Origin: an uncultured Prevotellaceae bacterium
Lineage (GTDB): Bacteria > Bacteroidota > Bacteroidia > Bacteroidales > Bacteroidaceae
Length of the DNA stretch: 64,000 nucleotides
Reading direction: 5' to 3'
Assembly: GCA_902794405.1 (NCBI GenBank)
Contig: CADBHI010000013.1
Location: forward strand, 1-64,000
Positions 22,884-31,378 of the stretch are shown one piece after another. The notes under the pieces are model-generated. The model was not told the DNA's origin, did no database searches, and saw only the letters and a list, made by a program, of their open reading frames with translations. The position numbers and the translations under genes were made by a program. The number at the start of each line of letters is the position of its first letter. Within the stretch, counting starts at the first letter, position 1.

Positions 22884-24166
22884 AGCTGATTGTGATAGGA
22901 ATAACGGACAACCCCCATCCCTGGTTTCCACCAGAGGTGTTGGAGGTCATCAGGCAGGGCAAGGTGTTCTCTGGCGGCAGGCGCCACCATGAGATTGTAG
23001 CACCAATCCTACCTGAAGGAGCGGAGTGGATCGACATTACCGCTCCCCTCGATACCGTCTTCGAGCAGTATAAAAGATTAGCCCCCTCCAACCTCCCCCC
23101 ACTGGGGGAGGCATCTGTTGCAATAGCCTCCCCCAGTGGGGGGAGGTTGGAGGGGGCTTCCCTTATCGTTTTCGCCAGCGGCGACCCGCTCTTCTTTGGC
23201 TTTGCCAATACCATCAAGCGGAGGATGCCTGATGCCGAAATCGTTGTTTACCCGACCTTCAATTCCCTGCAGATGCTGGCCCATCGACTGCTGACGCCTT
23301 ATCACGACATGCGGATTGTCTCACTCACAGGCCGCCCCTGGCCCGCGTTCGACAGGGCGCTTATCGAAAGAGCCGGGAAGATTGGCGTGCTGACAGACAA
23401 GGAACACACCCCTGCCGCCATTGCCCAGCGCATGCTGGAGTATGGCTACACCTATTATAATATGTCTGTCGGCGAGCATTTAGGGAATCCTGAACTCGAA
23501 AAGGTCACAACCCTCTCACTCGAAGAGGCAACAAGGACAGATTTCTCCATGCCCAACTGCGTCATTCTTTATCCCGCTTGTTGCGATTCCCTCGCAACAA
23601 AGCCTTTCGGTCTCCCCGATTCCGACTTTACCCTCCTCAATGGCCGTGAGAAGATGATCACCAAGATGCCCATCCGCCTGCTGACGCTCCAGGCTCTCGA
23701 CCTGCCTAAACGTCGCGTCTTCTGGGACATCGGTTTCTGCACGGGTAGCATCTCCATCGAAGCCCGCCTGCAATTCCCGCACCTTCAGATAGAGGCTTTC
23801 GAAATCCGTCCTGAGTGCGAGGCCATCATCCACGAAAACGCCCGCCGCTTTGGCGCCCCCGGCATCAACGTCCACATGGGCGACTTTCTCGTAGGTTGCG
23901 ACTCAGTCGCAACACACTCAGCCCCTGATGCCGTCTTCATCGGCGGCCACGGTGGCCATCTCAAGGATATCATGGCCAAAGTGCTGACGGTACTGGCCGA
24001 CGATGGCTGTATCGTGATGAACAGCGTGAAAGCCCCCAAGGTGCTTACCGACAGTCATCTACTCTGGGACGAAGCCTGTCGTGAGCTTGGTCTCCAGCAA
24101 GAGCCCCCAATGAGAATCATCATCGACGAACATCACCCTATTGAAATCCTAAAAGCCCACAAATGA
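22880..24166 (+). CDS. cobL: CbiE-CbiT fusion: precorrin-6Y C5,15-methyltransferase (decarboxylating), CobL type
   Basis: A 428-residue bifunctional enzyme. CbiE covers about 1-235 (VIGITDNPHPWFPPEVLEVI, SGGRRHHEIV, VFASGDPLFFGFANTI). CbiT covers about 255-428 (REKMITKMPIRLLTL, FWDIGFCTGSISIEARLQFP, FIGGHGGHLKDIM, NSVKAP). Three inserts break the family pattern and keep frame. Residues 67-94 lie between FEQYK and LIVFASG and come from a perfect 33-bp inverted repeat. Residues 235-240 (CDSLAT) and 340-346 (CDSVATH) come from short TTGCGA palindromes. Activity is presumed intact because the core motifs are present. Confidence 0.92.
   Translation: MKLIVIGITDNPHPWFPPEVLEVIRQGKVFSGGRRHHEIVAPILPEGAEWIDITAPLDTVFEQYKRLAPSNLPPLGEASVAIASPSGGRLEGASLIVFASGDPLFFGFANTIKRRMPDAEIVVYPTFNSLQMLAHRLLTPYHDMRIVSLTGRPWPAFDRALIERAGKIGVLTDKEHTPAAIAQRMLEYGYTYYNMSVGEHLGNPELEKVTTLSLEEATRTDFSMPNCVILYPACCDSLATKPFGLPDSDFTLLNGREKMITKMPIRLLTLQALDLPKRRVFWDIGFCTGSISIEARLQFPHLQIEAFEIRPECEAIIHENARRFGAPGINVHMGDFLVGCDSVATHSAPDAVFIGGHGGHLKDIMAKVLTVLADDGCIVMNSVKAPKVLTDSHLLWDEACRELGLQQEPPMRIIIDEHHPIEILKAHK
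23080..23158. repeat. perfect 33-bp inverted repeat inside cbiE
   Basis: Left arm 23080-23112 begins AGCCCCCTCCAACCTCCCCC; the right arm 23126-23158 is its exact reverse complement; the loop is 13 bases (ATCTGTTGCAATA). It is the same family as the repeats around the DUF559 gene. It encodes about 26 extra residues in CbiE without a stop codon. Confidence 0.95.
23578..23600. repeat. TTGTTGCGA palindrome inside cbiE-cbiT (copy 1)
   Basis: Nine-base arms TTGTTGCGA / TCGCAACAA around a 5-base centre, read in frame as CDSLAT within the linker between CbiE and CbiT. Confidence 0.7.
23895..23913. repeat. GTTGCGACT palindrome inside cbiT (copy 2)
   Basis: Nine-base arms GTTGCGACT / AGTCGCAAC around one base, read in frame as CDSVAT just before APDAVFIGG. 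It is related in sequence and in encoded peptide to copy 1. Confidence 0.7.
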
Positions 24167-25938
24167 AAATAGCAGTTATACAAATCAGTGAGGCTGGCAA
24201 AGATATTGCCAAGACCCTCCAACGTGAACTTAGTGCCAAGAAGGTTCAGCGTACTGACGTAGGCAAGCAATGGACCAAATATGATGCCTTTGTCTTTATC
24301 GGCGCAATGGGCATTTGTGTAAGAACGATTGCCCCCTACATCAAGGACAAGCACGAAGACCCTGCCGTAGTGTGTGTCGACAGTATGGGACTGAACGTCA
24401 TTTCCGTGCTCTCAGGACATATCGGCGGCGCTAACGACCTGGCTCGTGAAGTGGCTGCTGCGATTGGTGCTCGTGAGGTCATTACCACCCAGAGCGACAA
24501 TGCCGGACTGTGGGCACTCGACACCTTTGCTGAACGATTCAACTGGGCCATCGCCAGCGACGACGATATGAACGATTGCATCTTTGCTTTCGTCAATCGC
24601 GAGCCTACCGCTCTGCTGATGGAGATATGCGATGAGGGTACTGACTATCTGGAGAAGACGTTGCCTGAGCATGTGACTGTCGTGAAAAGCCTCGAAGAGG
24701 TAGATCCCAAGAAGTTTAAGCTGGTCATCCTGGTGACACCCTACAACCTCTGTGCACCTTACGGCGTTCTCGAGCTGCATTTCGTGCCTATGATAGCAGC
24801 TTTGGGCTTTGGACTCGCCAATCATCCTGATGACTATGAGGACATCTACGACGAAATTGATGAGGCCATGAGCCAGATTGGTGTCTTGCCTTGCTACAAA
24901 CGCTATTGCACCATCGACGTGAAAGAGGAAGAAGAATTTTGCGCCATGCTTGTTGATGATTTAGGAGAAGAACTTGTTTTCTATACGGCTGAACAATTGG
25001 CCAAGGTTGAGGTGCCTAATCCCAGCAAGACCGTTGAAAAACACGTGGGCACACCATCTGTTTGTGAGGCTGCCGCCATCCTTGGGTCAAACAATGGCAA
25101 ACTGATTGTTCCTAAAGTGAAAGGCAGGAACTGGACGGCTGCCCTCGCCATTGACCACAAATATCTGCGAGAGCAGAAGGGACACATAGAGATTGTTGGT
25201 GCAGGTCCTGGTGATCCTGACTTGGTATCTGTACGAGGGCGCAAGATGCTCGAAAGGGCAGATCTGATTCTCTACGCTGGCTCATTGGTGCCCAAGGCCT
25301 TGACAGAATGTCACAAGCCAGGGGCTGTGGTCCGTTCTTCGGCCGACATGAATCTTGAGGAACAATGCGAACTGATGAAGCAGTTTTATGACGAGGGGAA
25401 GTACATCGTCCGTCTGCATACCGGCGACCCCTGTATCTTTGGTGCCATTCAGGAGCAGATGGCCTTTTTCGATGAAAACAACATGTCGTACCACATCACC
25501 CCAGGTATTTCATCGTTCCTTGCTGCTGCCGCAGAGTTGCGAAGTCAGTTTACGATTCCCGAGCGTTGCCAGACCATCATTCTGACACGTGGTGAAGGCC
25601 GTACGCCGATGCCCGAAAAGGAACAGCTGCACTTGCTGGCTCGCAGCCAAAGCACGATGTGCATCTTCCTTTCAGCATCCATCGTCGACGACGTGCAGCG
25701 CGAACTGCTCCAGGAATACCCCGAGGACACCCCCGTTGCCGCCTGCTATCACCTGACCTGGCCTGACCAGCGCATCTATCGAGGCCAGCTGAAAGACCTT
25801 GCCAAGATTGTCCACGACAACCATCTGACGCTTACCACGATGCTGGTAGTTGGTGAGGCCATCGATAACCGCCAAGGCTTGTCGGAACTATACTCCAAAT
25901 ACTTCACCCACCTCTTCCGCCAGAGTGACCTATCGTAA
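24163..25938 (+). CDS. cbiG: CbiG-CobM fusion: cobalt-precorrin-5A hydrolase and precorrin-4 C11-methyltransferase
   Basis: A 591-residue bifunctional enzyme. CbiG, which opens the ring lactone and releases acetaldehyde in the anaerobic pathway, covers about 1-330 (FIGAMGICVRTIAPYI, LSGHIGGANDLAREVAAAIG, YKRYCTIDVKEE). CobM/CbiF covers about 343-591 (IVGAGPGDPDLVSVRGRKML, YAGSLVPKAL, RLHTGDPCIFGAIQEQM, ITPGISSFLAAAAEL). The presence of CbiG marks the anaerobic, early-cobalt route. It overlaps the preceding gene by 4 bases and carries no palindromic insert that I can see. Confidence 0.92.
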   Translation: MKIAVIQISEAGKDIAKTLQRELSAKKVQRTDVGKQWTKYDAFVFIGAMGICVRTIAPYIKDKHEDPAVVCVDSMGLNVISVLSGHIGGANDLAREVAAAIGAREVITTQSDNAGLWALDTFAERFNWAIASDDDMNDCIFAFVNREPTALLMEICDEGTDYLEKTLPEHVTVVKSLEEVDPKKFKLVILVTPYNLCAPYGVLELHFVPMIAALGFGLANHPDDYEDIYDEIDEAMSQIGVLPCYKRYCTIDVKEEEEFCAMLVDDLGEELVFYTAEQLAKVEVPNPSKTVEKHVGTPSVCEAAAILGSNNGKLIVPKVKGRNWTAALAIDHKYLREQKGHIEIVGAGPGDPDLVSVRGRKMLERADLILYAGSLVPKALTECHKPGAVVRSSADMNLEEQCELMKQFYDEGKYIVRLHTGDPCIFGAIQEQMAFFDENNMSYHITPGISSFLAAAAELRSQFTIPERCQTIILTRGEGRTPMPEKEQLHLLARSQSTMCIFLSASIVDDVQRELLQEYPEDTPVAACYHLTWPDQRIYRGQLKDLAKIVHDNHLTLTTMLVVGEAIDNRQGLSELYSKYFTHLFRQSDLS

Positions 25939-25943
25939 CAGGA

Positions 25944-27731
25944 ATGATTTTAGTATTCGGAGGAACTACTGAGGGTCGTAAGGCCGTAGAGGTGCTGGAA
26001 GAGGGCGGTTCACCTTATTTCTATAGCACGAAGACAGGTGAGCAGGACATCACGCTTCATCATGGGCAACGTATCGACGGGGCTCTTGACGTAAAAGCGA
26101 TGCTGGCGTTCTGTCGTGAGCATGACATCCAGCTCATTGTCGATGCTGCCCATCCATTTGCATCGCATCTGCATCAGACGATTGCTGAAGTTTCCGAAGA
26201 GTTGAACATTCATGTTGTACGCTACGAACGCATCTATCCGCCTCGTGATCCAAACTTCACGTGGATAGACGATTATTCGCAGATTCCCACAGATATTCAT
26301 TCGCTGTTAGCCACAACGGGCGTGCAGAGCATCAGCAAGCTGAAACCGTTAGAGGCGCAAGGGGTGAAAATTGTCTATCGCATCCTGAACCGAGAATCGT
26401 CTATTGACCTGGCCCGTCAGCAGGGAGCTACCGACGACCAGCTGTGTTTCTATCCGCAGATGGTAGAGGCAGAGGCTATGCTGATGAAGGAAAGCGGGGA
26501 GTCTGGTGGTTTCAGCGAGAAAATAGCGGAAGCGAAAGAAAGGGGCATGCGTATCATCGTGCTGAAGCGACCTGAATTGTCTTTCAAACATTGCGTCAAT
26601 GGTCCCTACGGCCTACGCAGGGCCATTGAAAAGCTGTTGCCGGAGTTCTATCCCTTGCATAGTGGACTGACAACGGGCACTTGTGCTACGGCTGCTGCTG
26701 TGGCCGCAACTACGAGGCTGACGAAAGGCGAGACACCCGCGGAGGTGCCTGTGGTGTTACCTGATGGCGAGACAATCAGAGTGGCCGTTGGTTATGCCAA
26801 CGGCTATGCCTACTGTATCAAGGAGGCGGGCGACGACCCCGACGTGACGAACGGCATCGAGGTGAGGGCGAGTGTAGAACCCTCCTACAGCCCCACCCCC
26901 GGCCCCTCCCTGTATGGAGGGGAGTGGTTAGTTATTGAGGGCGGCGAGGGCATCGGCCGCTTCACCCTACCCGGCTTCGATTTTCCTCCCGGTGAACCGG
27001 CCATCAACAAGGGCCCGCGCGAGATGATTAGAAAGAATCTGGAAAATCTAATTACTCCCCTCCATACAGAGAGGGGCCGGGGGTGGGTCTGTAGGCTTTC
27101 CGTTCCTAAGGGTGCGGAGATAGCCAGCCGTACGTTTAATCCCCGTCTCGGCATCGAAGGAGGCATCTCAATCATAGGTGTCTCTGGCATCGTGAAGCCC
27201 TTCTCGGAAGAGGCATTTATCGAAAGCATCCGCAAGTGCATGAAGGTGGCGCAAGCTTCTGGTTCAGAACGCGTGGTAATCAATAGCGGAGGCAAGAGCG
27301 AACGCTTCGTCAAGGCACTTTATCCTGACCTGCCCCAGCAGGCTTTTGTGCAGTACGGCAACTATATTGGCGAGACACTCAAGATAGCCCATGAGCTTGG
27401 CTTTAAGCATGTCACCCTTGGCGTGATGCTTGGTAAAGCCGTAAAGCTGGCAGAAGGACAGCTCGACACCCATAGTCGCCGAGGCACCATGAACAAGACG
27501 TTCATCCGAGAGATGCTGGCTAAGGCTGGCTGCGATTTTGACATCAGCCAGATAACCTTGGCTCGTGAACTCTGGAAGATGATTCCATCAGGGAAACTTG
27601 ACGACTTCGCTCAAACTATTATCCGCCATTGTGAATGCCATTGCAAGCCTCTGTTGCCTGATGGTTGCCTCACCATTCTGCTCATTGACGACGATGGCAA
27701 CATCATAGGAACATCTAATAAAACCCAATAA
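25944..27731 (+). CDS. cbiD: CobK-CbiD fusion: precorrin-6A reductase and cobalt-precorrin-5B C1-methyltransferase
   Basis: A 595-residue bifunctional enzyme. CobK/CbiJ covers 1 to about 232 (ILVFGGTTEGRKAVEVLEEG, VDAAHPFASHL, and PYGLRRAIEK at its end). CbiD covers about 238-595 (LHSGLTTGTCATAAAVAATT, GGEGIGRFTLPGFDFPPGEP, FNPRLGIEGGISIIGVSGIV, GNYIGETLKIAHELG). Residues about 313-329 and 369-384 are in-frame inserts from two inverted copies of a GC-rich repeat on either side of the conserved GEGIGRF...GEPAIN segment. It is the last biosynthetic gene. CobI/CbiL is missing from the window. Confidence 0.92.
   Translation: MILVFGGTTEGRKAVEVLEEGGSPYFYSTKTGEQDITLHHGQRIDGALDVKAMLAFCREHDIQLIVDAAHPFASHLHQTIAEVSEELNIHVVRYERIYPPRDPNFTWIDDYSQIPTDIHSLLATTGVQSISKLKPLEAQGVKIVYRILNRESSIDLARQQGATDDQLCFYPQMVEAEAMLMKESGESGGFSEKIAEAKERGMRIIVLKRPELSFKHCVNGPYGLRRAIEKLLPEFYPLHSGLTTGTCATAAAVAATTRLTKGETPAEVPVVLPDGETIRVAVGYANGYAYCIKEAGDDPDVTNGIEVRASVEPSYSPTPGPSLYGGEWLVIEGGEGIGRFTLPGFDFPPGEPAINKGPREMIRKNLENLITPLHTERGRGWVCRLSVPKGAEIASRTFNPRLGIEGGISIIGVSGIVKPFSEEAFIESIRKCMKVAQASGSERVVINSGGKSERFVKALYPDLPQQAFVQYGNYIGETLKIAHELGFKHVTLGVMLGKAVKLAEGQLDTHSRRGTMNKTFIREMLAKAGCDFDISQITLARELWKMIPSGKLDDFAQTIIRHCECHCKPLLPDGCLTILLIDDDGNIIGTSNKTQ
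26884..26931 (+). repeat. 48-nt repeat inside cbiD, left copy
   Basis: Starts CCTACAGCCCCACCCCCGGC and includes the hairpin CCCCTCC/GGAGGGG. It is matched by the reverse complement of 27048-27095 at 44 of 48 positions. Read in frame as SYSPTPGPSLYGGEW. Confidence 0.9.
27048..27095 (-). repeat. 48-nt repeat inside cbiD, right inverted copy
   Basis: Inverted partner of 26884-26931, 116 bases away, containing CCCCTCCATACAGAGAGGGG. Read in frame as ITPLHTERGRGWVC. Together with the left copy it brackets a conserved CbiD segment. Confidence 0.9.
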
Positions 27732-27743
27732 CCATCATTAATT

Positions 27744-29213
27744 ATGAAAAAGATTTTTCTCATGGTCTTGCTGGCACTATTTGCCACAATGACAGTTAAC
27801 GCTGAAACGAAACAAGATCCCAAAGGGTTGTATCGTCTCAAATATTTCGTCTACGAGAATGGCACCACCAGACCTCCCGGTTTCAGCCAAAGCCAATACA
27901 AATATGCTGCAGATTCCGTGGGATTACTCATTTCCTACAGGCAATCACCTAACTTGACCCAATGGGGCAATCTTCAGGTGGAAATACGTGAGCCGTACCC
28001 CCTGAAATATACAGGTGAAAAGCCACAGGGGCCCGACGGACATGGTACGCAGGTTTTCAATGTTGACGATGACCAGTTCTGTTTCAAATGGTATAACGAC
28101 AAGTGGCCAGGAATGAGTAATCTCAACGAGTTTATCATTGAGGTCTACAGGAAGAGCAATATAGAAGCAGAGGTGGCGCAGGCCTTTAACATGTTTGAGA
28201 ATAAGATTGACACGAAGGCCAACAAGTTCTATGGCTGGTGGTACCGCATAGGTGCTTCTGCTCAACCTGACGGCAGCGGCAAGCGTTTCTCCGTACCAGC
28301 TCTCTGGAAGGCCTATAGCCCTCAGCTGTCGCTCGTGGTCAGTCTCCTCAACAATGGCAATGTACTGGGATGCAACCCAACGAGCTCCGTGAAGTATGAG
28401 AACGATACCACCATCTATGAGATAGGCCACAGATGTGACATCCATTGGCTGAACGACGACTGCCATACGCTGACCTTCGTTCAGGAAAACGGCACGCCCC
28501 TGACCGAGATTTGGGTAAGAGGCGGACTGCCCAGGAATTGGCAGAAGGTGTTTAATACAGATATCGAGACCTTCAGAGACGGCGTGGAGTGCATACGCAT
28601 GGCTGTTGATAGTGAAGTGGCCGGAGATCTCCAGAAGGCAGAAACACTCATTGCCGAAGCCATCGACAAGAACGTGGACATTCAGATCCTTAACATGGGA
28701 GTGGCGGGAATTGCGGCCGACCTGTTCAATAACAAGAAGCAATACAAGGATTGCATGGAGTTCTGTGAACGCCAGCTGAAGAACATCAATGCTTACGTCG
28801 ATGCTGGTCATGAGCATTCCGGCTCCTCAAGAGTTTTCGTCCATCAGACTGAAATATTCAGGGCAGTTGCCACTCATCGTAGCGGTGATACGGAGAAGGG
28901 AAAGAGACTCATGGAGGAACGTCTCTCCATCATTGAAAATGAGATAGAGCAATACAGAACCTTAAAAGTGGCAGAGTCTTACGTTAATACCCTATACTAT
29001 TGTAATCTTATGATGTATGACCTTGGGTATGACGTGTTTGGTGCAGAGCGCACCCTACTGTATCTGGATGCTCTAAACATCATGGCGCCCTCCATGACGG
29101 CTGCAAACAAGCCGATGATGCTTAGGTGTCGTGCCAACTGCTATCTATTGGTGGGTGACAAAGAAAAAGCAGATAAACTGTTCCAGCAGATAAAGGATTT
29201 GGAAAAGAAATAA
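27744..29213 (+). CDS. exported protein of unknown function with helical-repeat C-terminus
   Basis: A 489-residue protein with a signal peptide (MKKIFLMVLLALFATMTVNA). The N-terminal part (about 20-270) looks beta-rich and holds two similar halves (LYRLKYFVYENGTTRPPGF with LISYRQSP, and FSVPALWKAYSPQLSLVVSL with YEIGHRCDIHWL), suggesting lipocalin-like domains. The C-terminal part is helical and TPR-like (MEFCERQLKNINAYVD, CYLLVGDKEKADKLFQQI). It follows the cobalamin operon by 12 bases and may share its transcript. I see no direct link to cobalamin. Confidence 0.6.
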   Translation: MKKIFLMVLLALFATMTVNAETKQDPKGLYRLKYFVYENGTTRPPGFSQSQYKYAADSVGLLISYRQSPNLTQWGNLQVEIREPYPLKYTGEKPQGPDGHGTQVFNVDDDQFCFKWYNDKWPGMSNLNEFIIEVYRKSNIEAEVAQAFNMFENKIDTKANKFYGWWYRIGASAQPDGSGKRFSVPALWKAYSPQLSLVVSLLNNGNVLGCNPTSSVKYENDTTIYEIGHRCDIHWLNDDCHTLTFVQENGTPLTEIWVRGGLPRNWQKVFNTDIETFRDGVECIRMAVDSEVAGDLQKAETLIAEAIDKNVDIQILNMGVAGIAADLFNNKKQYKDCMEFCERQLKNINAYVDAGHEHSGSSRVFVHQTEIFRAVATHRSGDTEKGKRLMEERLSIIENEIEQYRTLKVAESYVNTLYYCNLMMYDLGYDVFGAERTLLYLDALNIMAPSMTAANKPMMLRCRANCYLLVGDKEKADKLFQQIKDLEKK

Positions 29214-29222
29214 CACTCCCAG

Positions 29223-30257
29223 CTATTCTCCTACATCATCCTTGCGTCTGCCGAAGAGAACGGCGGCAATCACAGGAGCACCCACAAGCGCTGTTACGCT
29301 GTTGACAGGTAAGGCACCCTCAAAGCCCGGCATACGGGCAATGAGGTTGCACAGGAGTGCCAATATGGCGCCGAAAAGGGCTGTTCCTGGCATCAGAACG
29401 CGATGGTCTGAGGTACGGAAAAGGGCACGGGCCAGATGAGGTACAGCCAAGCCGATGAACATGATTGGCCCGCAATAGGCCGTAACGATAGCCACCAGCA
29501 CGCCCGAGCTGACAATCACCAGCATTCGGGCCTGCTTCACGTTGAGGCCGAGGTTGGCGGCATAGCGGTCGCCTAACAGCAGGATATTCATTGGCTTGAC
29601 CAACAAACAGGCCAACGGCAGCAGGATGCACATCAGTACCACGAAGAGGATCATCTCATCGCCAGAAACCCGCGAGAACGAGCCAAGTCCCCACACCACG
29701 AAGGCCTTCACGTCCTCTTCTGGGCTGAGGAACTTCAGTACGCCGATGATTGCATTGGCCAGATAGCCAATCATCACACCTATGATTAACAGGGTAACGT
29801 TACCTTTCACTTTTTGCGAAATCCATACAATTAGTAGCATCACGGCCAAAGCTCCAAGAATGGCGGCTACACTCATGGCGGCATCGCCCAGATAGCCGAG
29901 ACGACTCAGAGCCACGCCCCCAATCCTGCCTGAGAGCAATACCACGAAGGCCACGCCCAATGCTGAGCCATTGGAGATGCCCAGCACGGAGGGGCCTGCC
30001 AACGGATTACGGAAAACGGTCTGCATCTGCAGGCCGCTGACTGCCAAACCAGCTCCAGCCACAATGGCCGTCAGAGCCTGCGGTAGGCGTGACTTCCAAA
30101 TGATATTCTGCCAAATCTCCGACTCTGACGTGTCGCCAAGTAGGATTTGACAGACATTCTTCAAAGGAATATGGACGGAGCCAATGAGCAAGTTGACAAT
30201 AGCCAAAGCAACTATTGCGACTATCAGAATCAGTATCATTGACAACGTCCGCCTCAT
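29223..30257 (-). CDS. FecCD/BtuC-family ABC transporter permease
   Basis: A 344-residue inner-membrane permease with about ten membrane segments. The family signature is clear: RLPQALTAIVAGAGLAVSGL, QTVFRNPLAGPSVLGISNGS, YCGPIMFIGLAVPHLARALF. It imports cobalamin, siderophores or heme together with a binding protein and an ATPase. The start is the ATG overlapping the stop of the binding-protein gene (TGATG). No ATPase gene follows; the next gene is convergent. Closeness to the cobalamin region makes vitamin B12 the likely substrate, but iron chelates cannot be ruled out. Confidence 0.88.
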   Translation of the reverse strand: MRRTLSMILILIVAIVALAIVNLLIGSVHIPLKNVCQILLGDTSESEIWQNIIWKSRLPQALTAIVAGAGLAVSGLQMQTVFRNPLAGPSVLGISNGSALGVAFVVLLSGRIGGVALSRLGYLGDAAMSVAAILGALAVMLLIVWISQKVKGNVTLLIIGVMIGYLANAIIGVLKFLSPEEDVKAFVVWGLGSFSRVSGDEMILFVVLMCILLPLACLLVKPMNILLLGDRYAANLGLNVKQARMLVIVSSGVLVAIVTAYCGPIMFIGLAVPHLARALFRTSDHRVLMPGTALFGAILALLCNLIARMPGFEGALPVNSVTALVGAPVIAAVLFGRRKDDVGE

Positions 30258-31378
30258 CACTTTAGCTGATAATAGAAGGTTGGCTGATAATCCTCTTCAA
30301 CCAACTCCGGATGGAAGATTGCCACGAAATCCTTCAACAACAGATCGGGCTCTACTGGCGATATCTCGTAATAGGGTGTCTGCTTCATGTTGCAGTAGAT
30401 GACCTTCCGCTCCTTGAAGGCCTTGAACAATTCGTTACGAGGCTCCGAGGCTTTCAATGCTTCGTAAGAGAACTCGCCGGGGAAGCTGTTCAGAATGCGC
30501 CAGTAGTCAGCATTGGCAGCAAGCGAATACATCTTTTCGAACTCCAGGTCTTCACCGGCGGTCTCCTCATCGTTAATCACATACTCGGCACCTGCGTCAC
30601 GGAATATCTGTGCCAAGTAGTTCTTGCCACCCACGGCGTGCCAGTTGCCATAGTGCATCTCTCCACTAAAAACCGTCGGCTTTTGGCCGTTGGCTGTCAG
30701 CTGTTGACATTTGGCCTTTAGTTCATTGTACCGGTTCTCGATACCAGCAAACACCTCGTAGGCTTCTTTCTCCTTACCAATGAACATGCCTACAAACTTA
30801 ATCCATTCCGCCTGTCCTAACGGATCAAGTTCCTGATAACCCAGATGGGGTACCAATGTAATACCCGTCTCACGGATAGCATCGTAGCCACCGCGTTTCG
30901 AGGGTGAGATAAAGATGACATCGGGATTGGCCGCCAGCACCATCTCAGTATCGAAGTTGCCCTCCATGCCTATCTTCACGATGCGACCGTCGTTGACCCG
31001 TTGCAGAATGTCTTTGTTAAACAAGTTCTTCGTTCCTGTCAACCCCTTCACCACGTCGTGTGCATCCAACACCGTGAAGTTCGACAACTGCAGAGACGTC
31101 ATGCAGATCGTACTCTTGATGGGTATGCGTACCTTCGTATAGCCATCTGGAACGGCAGTCTCTTCAGTAGCTACCAGCGCAAAGTGATAGCCTTTGCCTA
31201 CGTCCACCAATCTCACGCCAGCACTATCCTTCACGGTGTAGCCCGTAGCATATTTGGGCATCAACACAGAATCAGCATCTGCCGAACCTGCGGCAGTTAT
31301 TTTCGCCGTATCTCTACACGAATAGCCCAGAATGATGAACGAGGCTATCATGCAAAAAGCAATTACCTTTTTCATCAT
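30257..31378 (-). CDS. periplasmic-binding-protein lipoprotein (BtuF/FecB-like)
   Basis: A 373-residue substrate-binding lipoprotein. It has a signal peptide with lipobox ILGYSC (cysteine 21) and a two-lobe Peripla_BP_2 fold (IGMEGNFDTEMVLAANPDVI, FISPSKRGGYDAIRETGITL, PHLGYQELDPLGQAEWIKFV, and KNYLAQIFRDAGAEYVINDE). It delivers substrate to the permease encoded directly downstream. Its ATG overlaps the nrdD stop codon (ATGA-type overlap), so the three genes are translationally coupled. Substrate is cobalamin or an iron chelate; context favours the former only weakly. Confidence 0.85.
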   Translation of the reverse strand: MMKKVIAFCMIASFIILGYSCRDTAKITAAGSADADSVLMPKYATGYTVKDSAGVRLVDVGKGYHFALVATEETAVPDGYTKVRIPIKSTICMTSLQLSNFTVLDAHDVVKGLTGTKNLFNKDILQRVNDGRIVKIGMEGNFDTEMVLAANPDVIFISPSKRGGYDAIRETGITLVPHLGYQELDPLGQAEWIKFVGMFIGKEKEAYEVFAGIENRYNELKAKCQQLTANGQKPTVFSGEMHYGNWHAVGGKNYLAQIFRDAGAEYVINDEETAGEDLEFEKMYSLAANADYWRILNSFPGEFSYEALKASEPRNELFKAFKERKVIYCNMKQTPYYEISPVEPDLLLKDFVAIFHPELVEEDYQPTFYYQLK

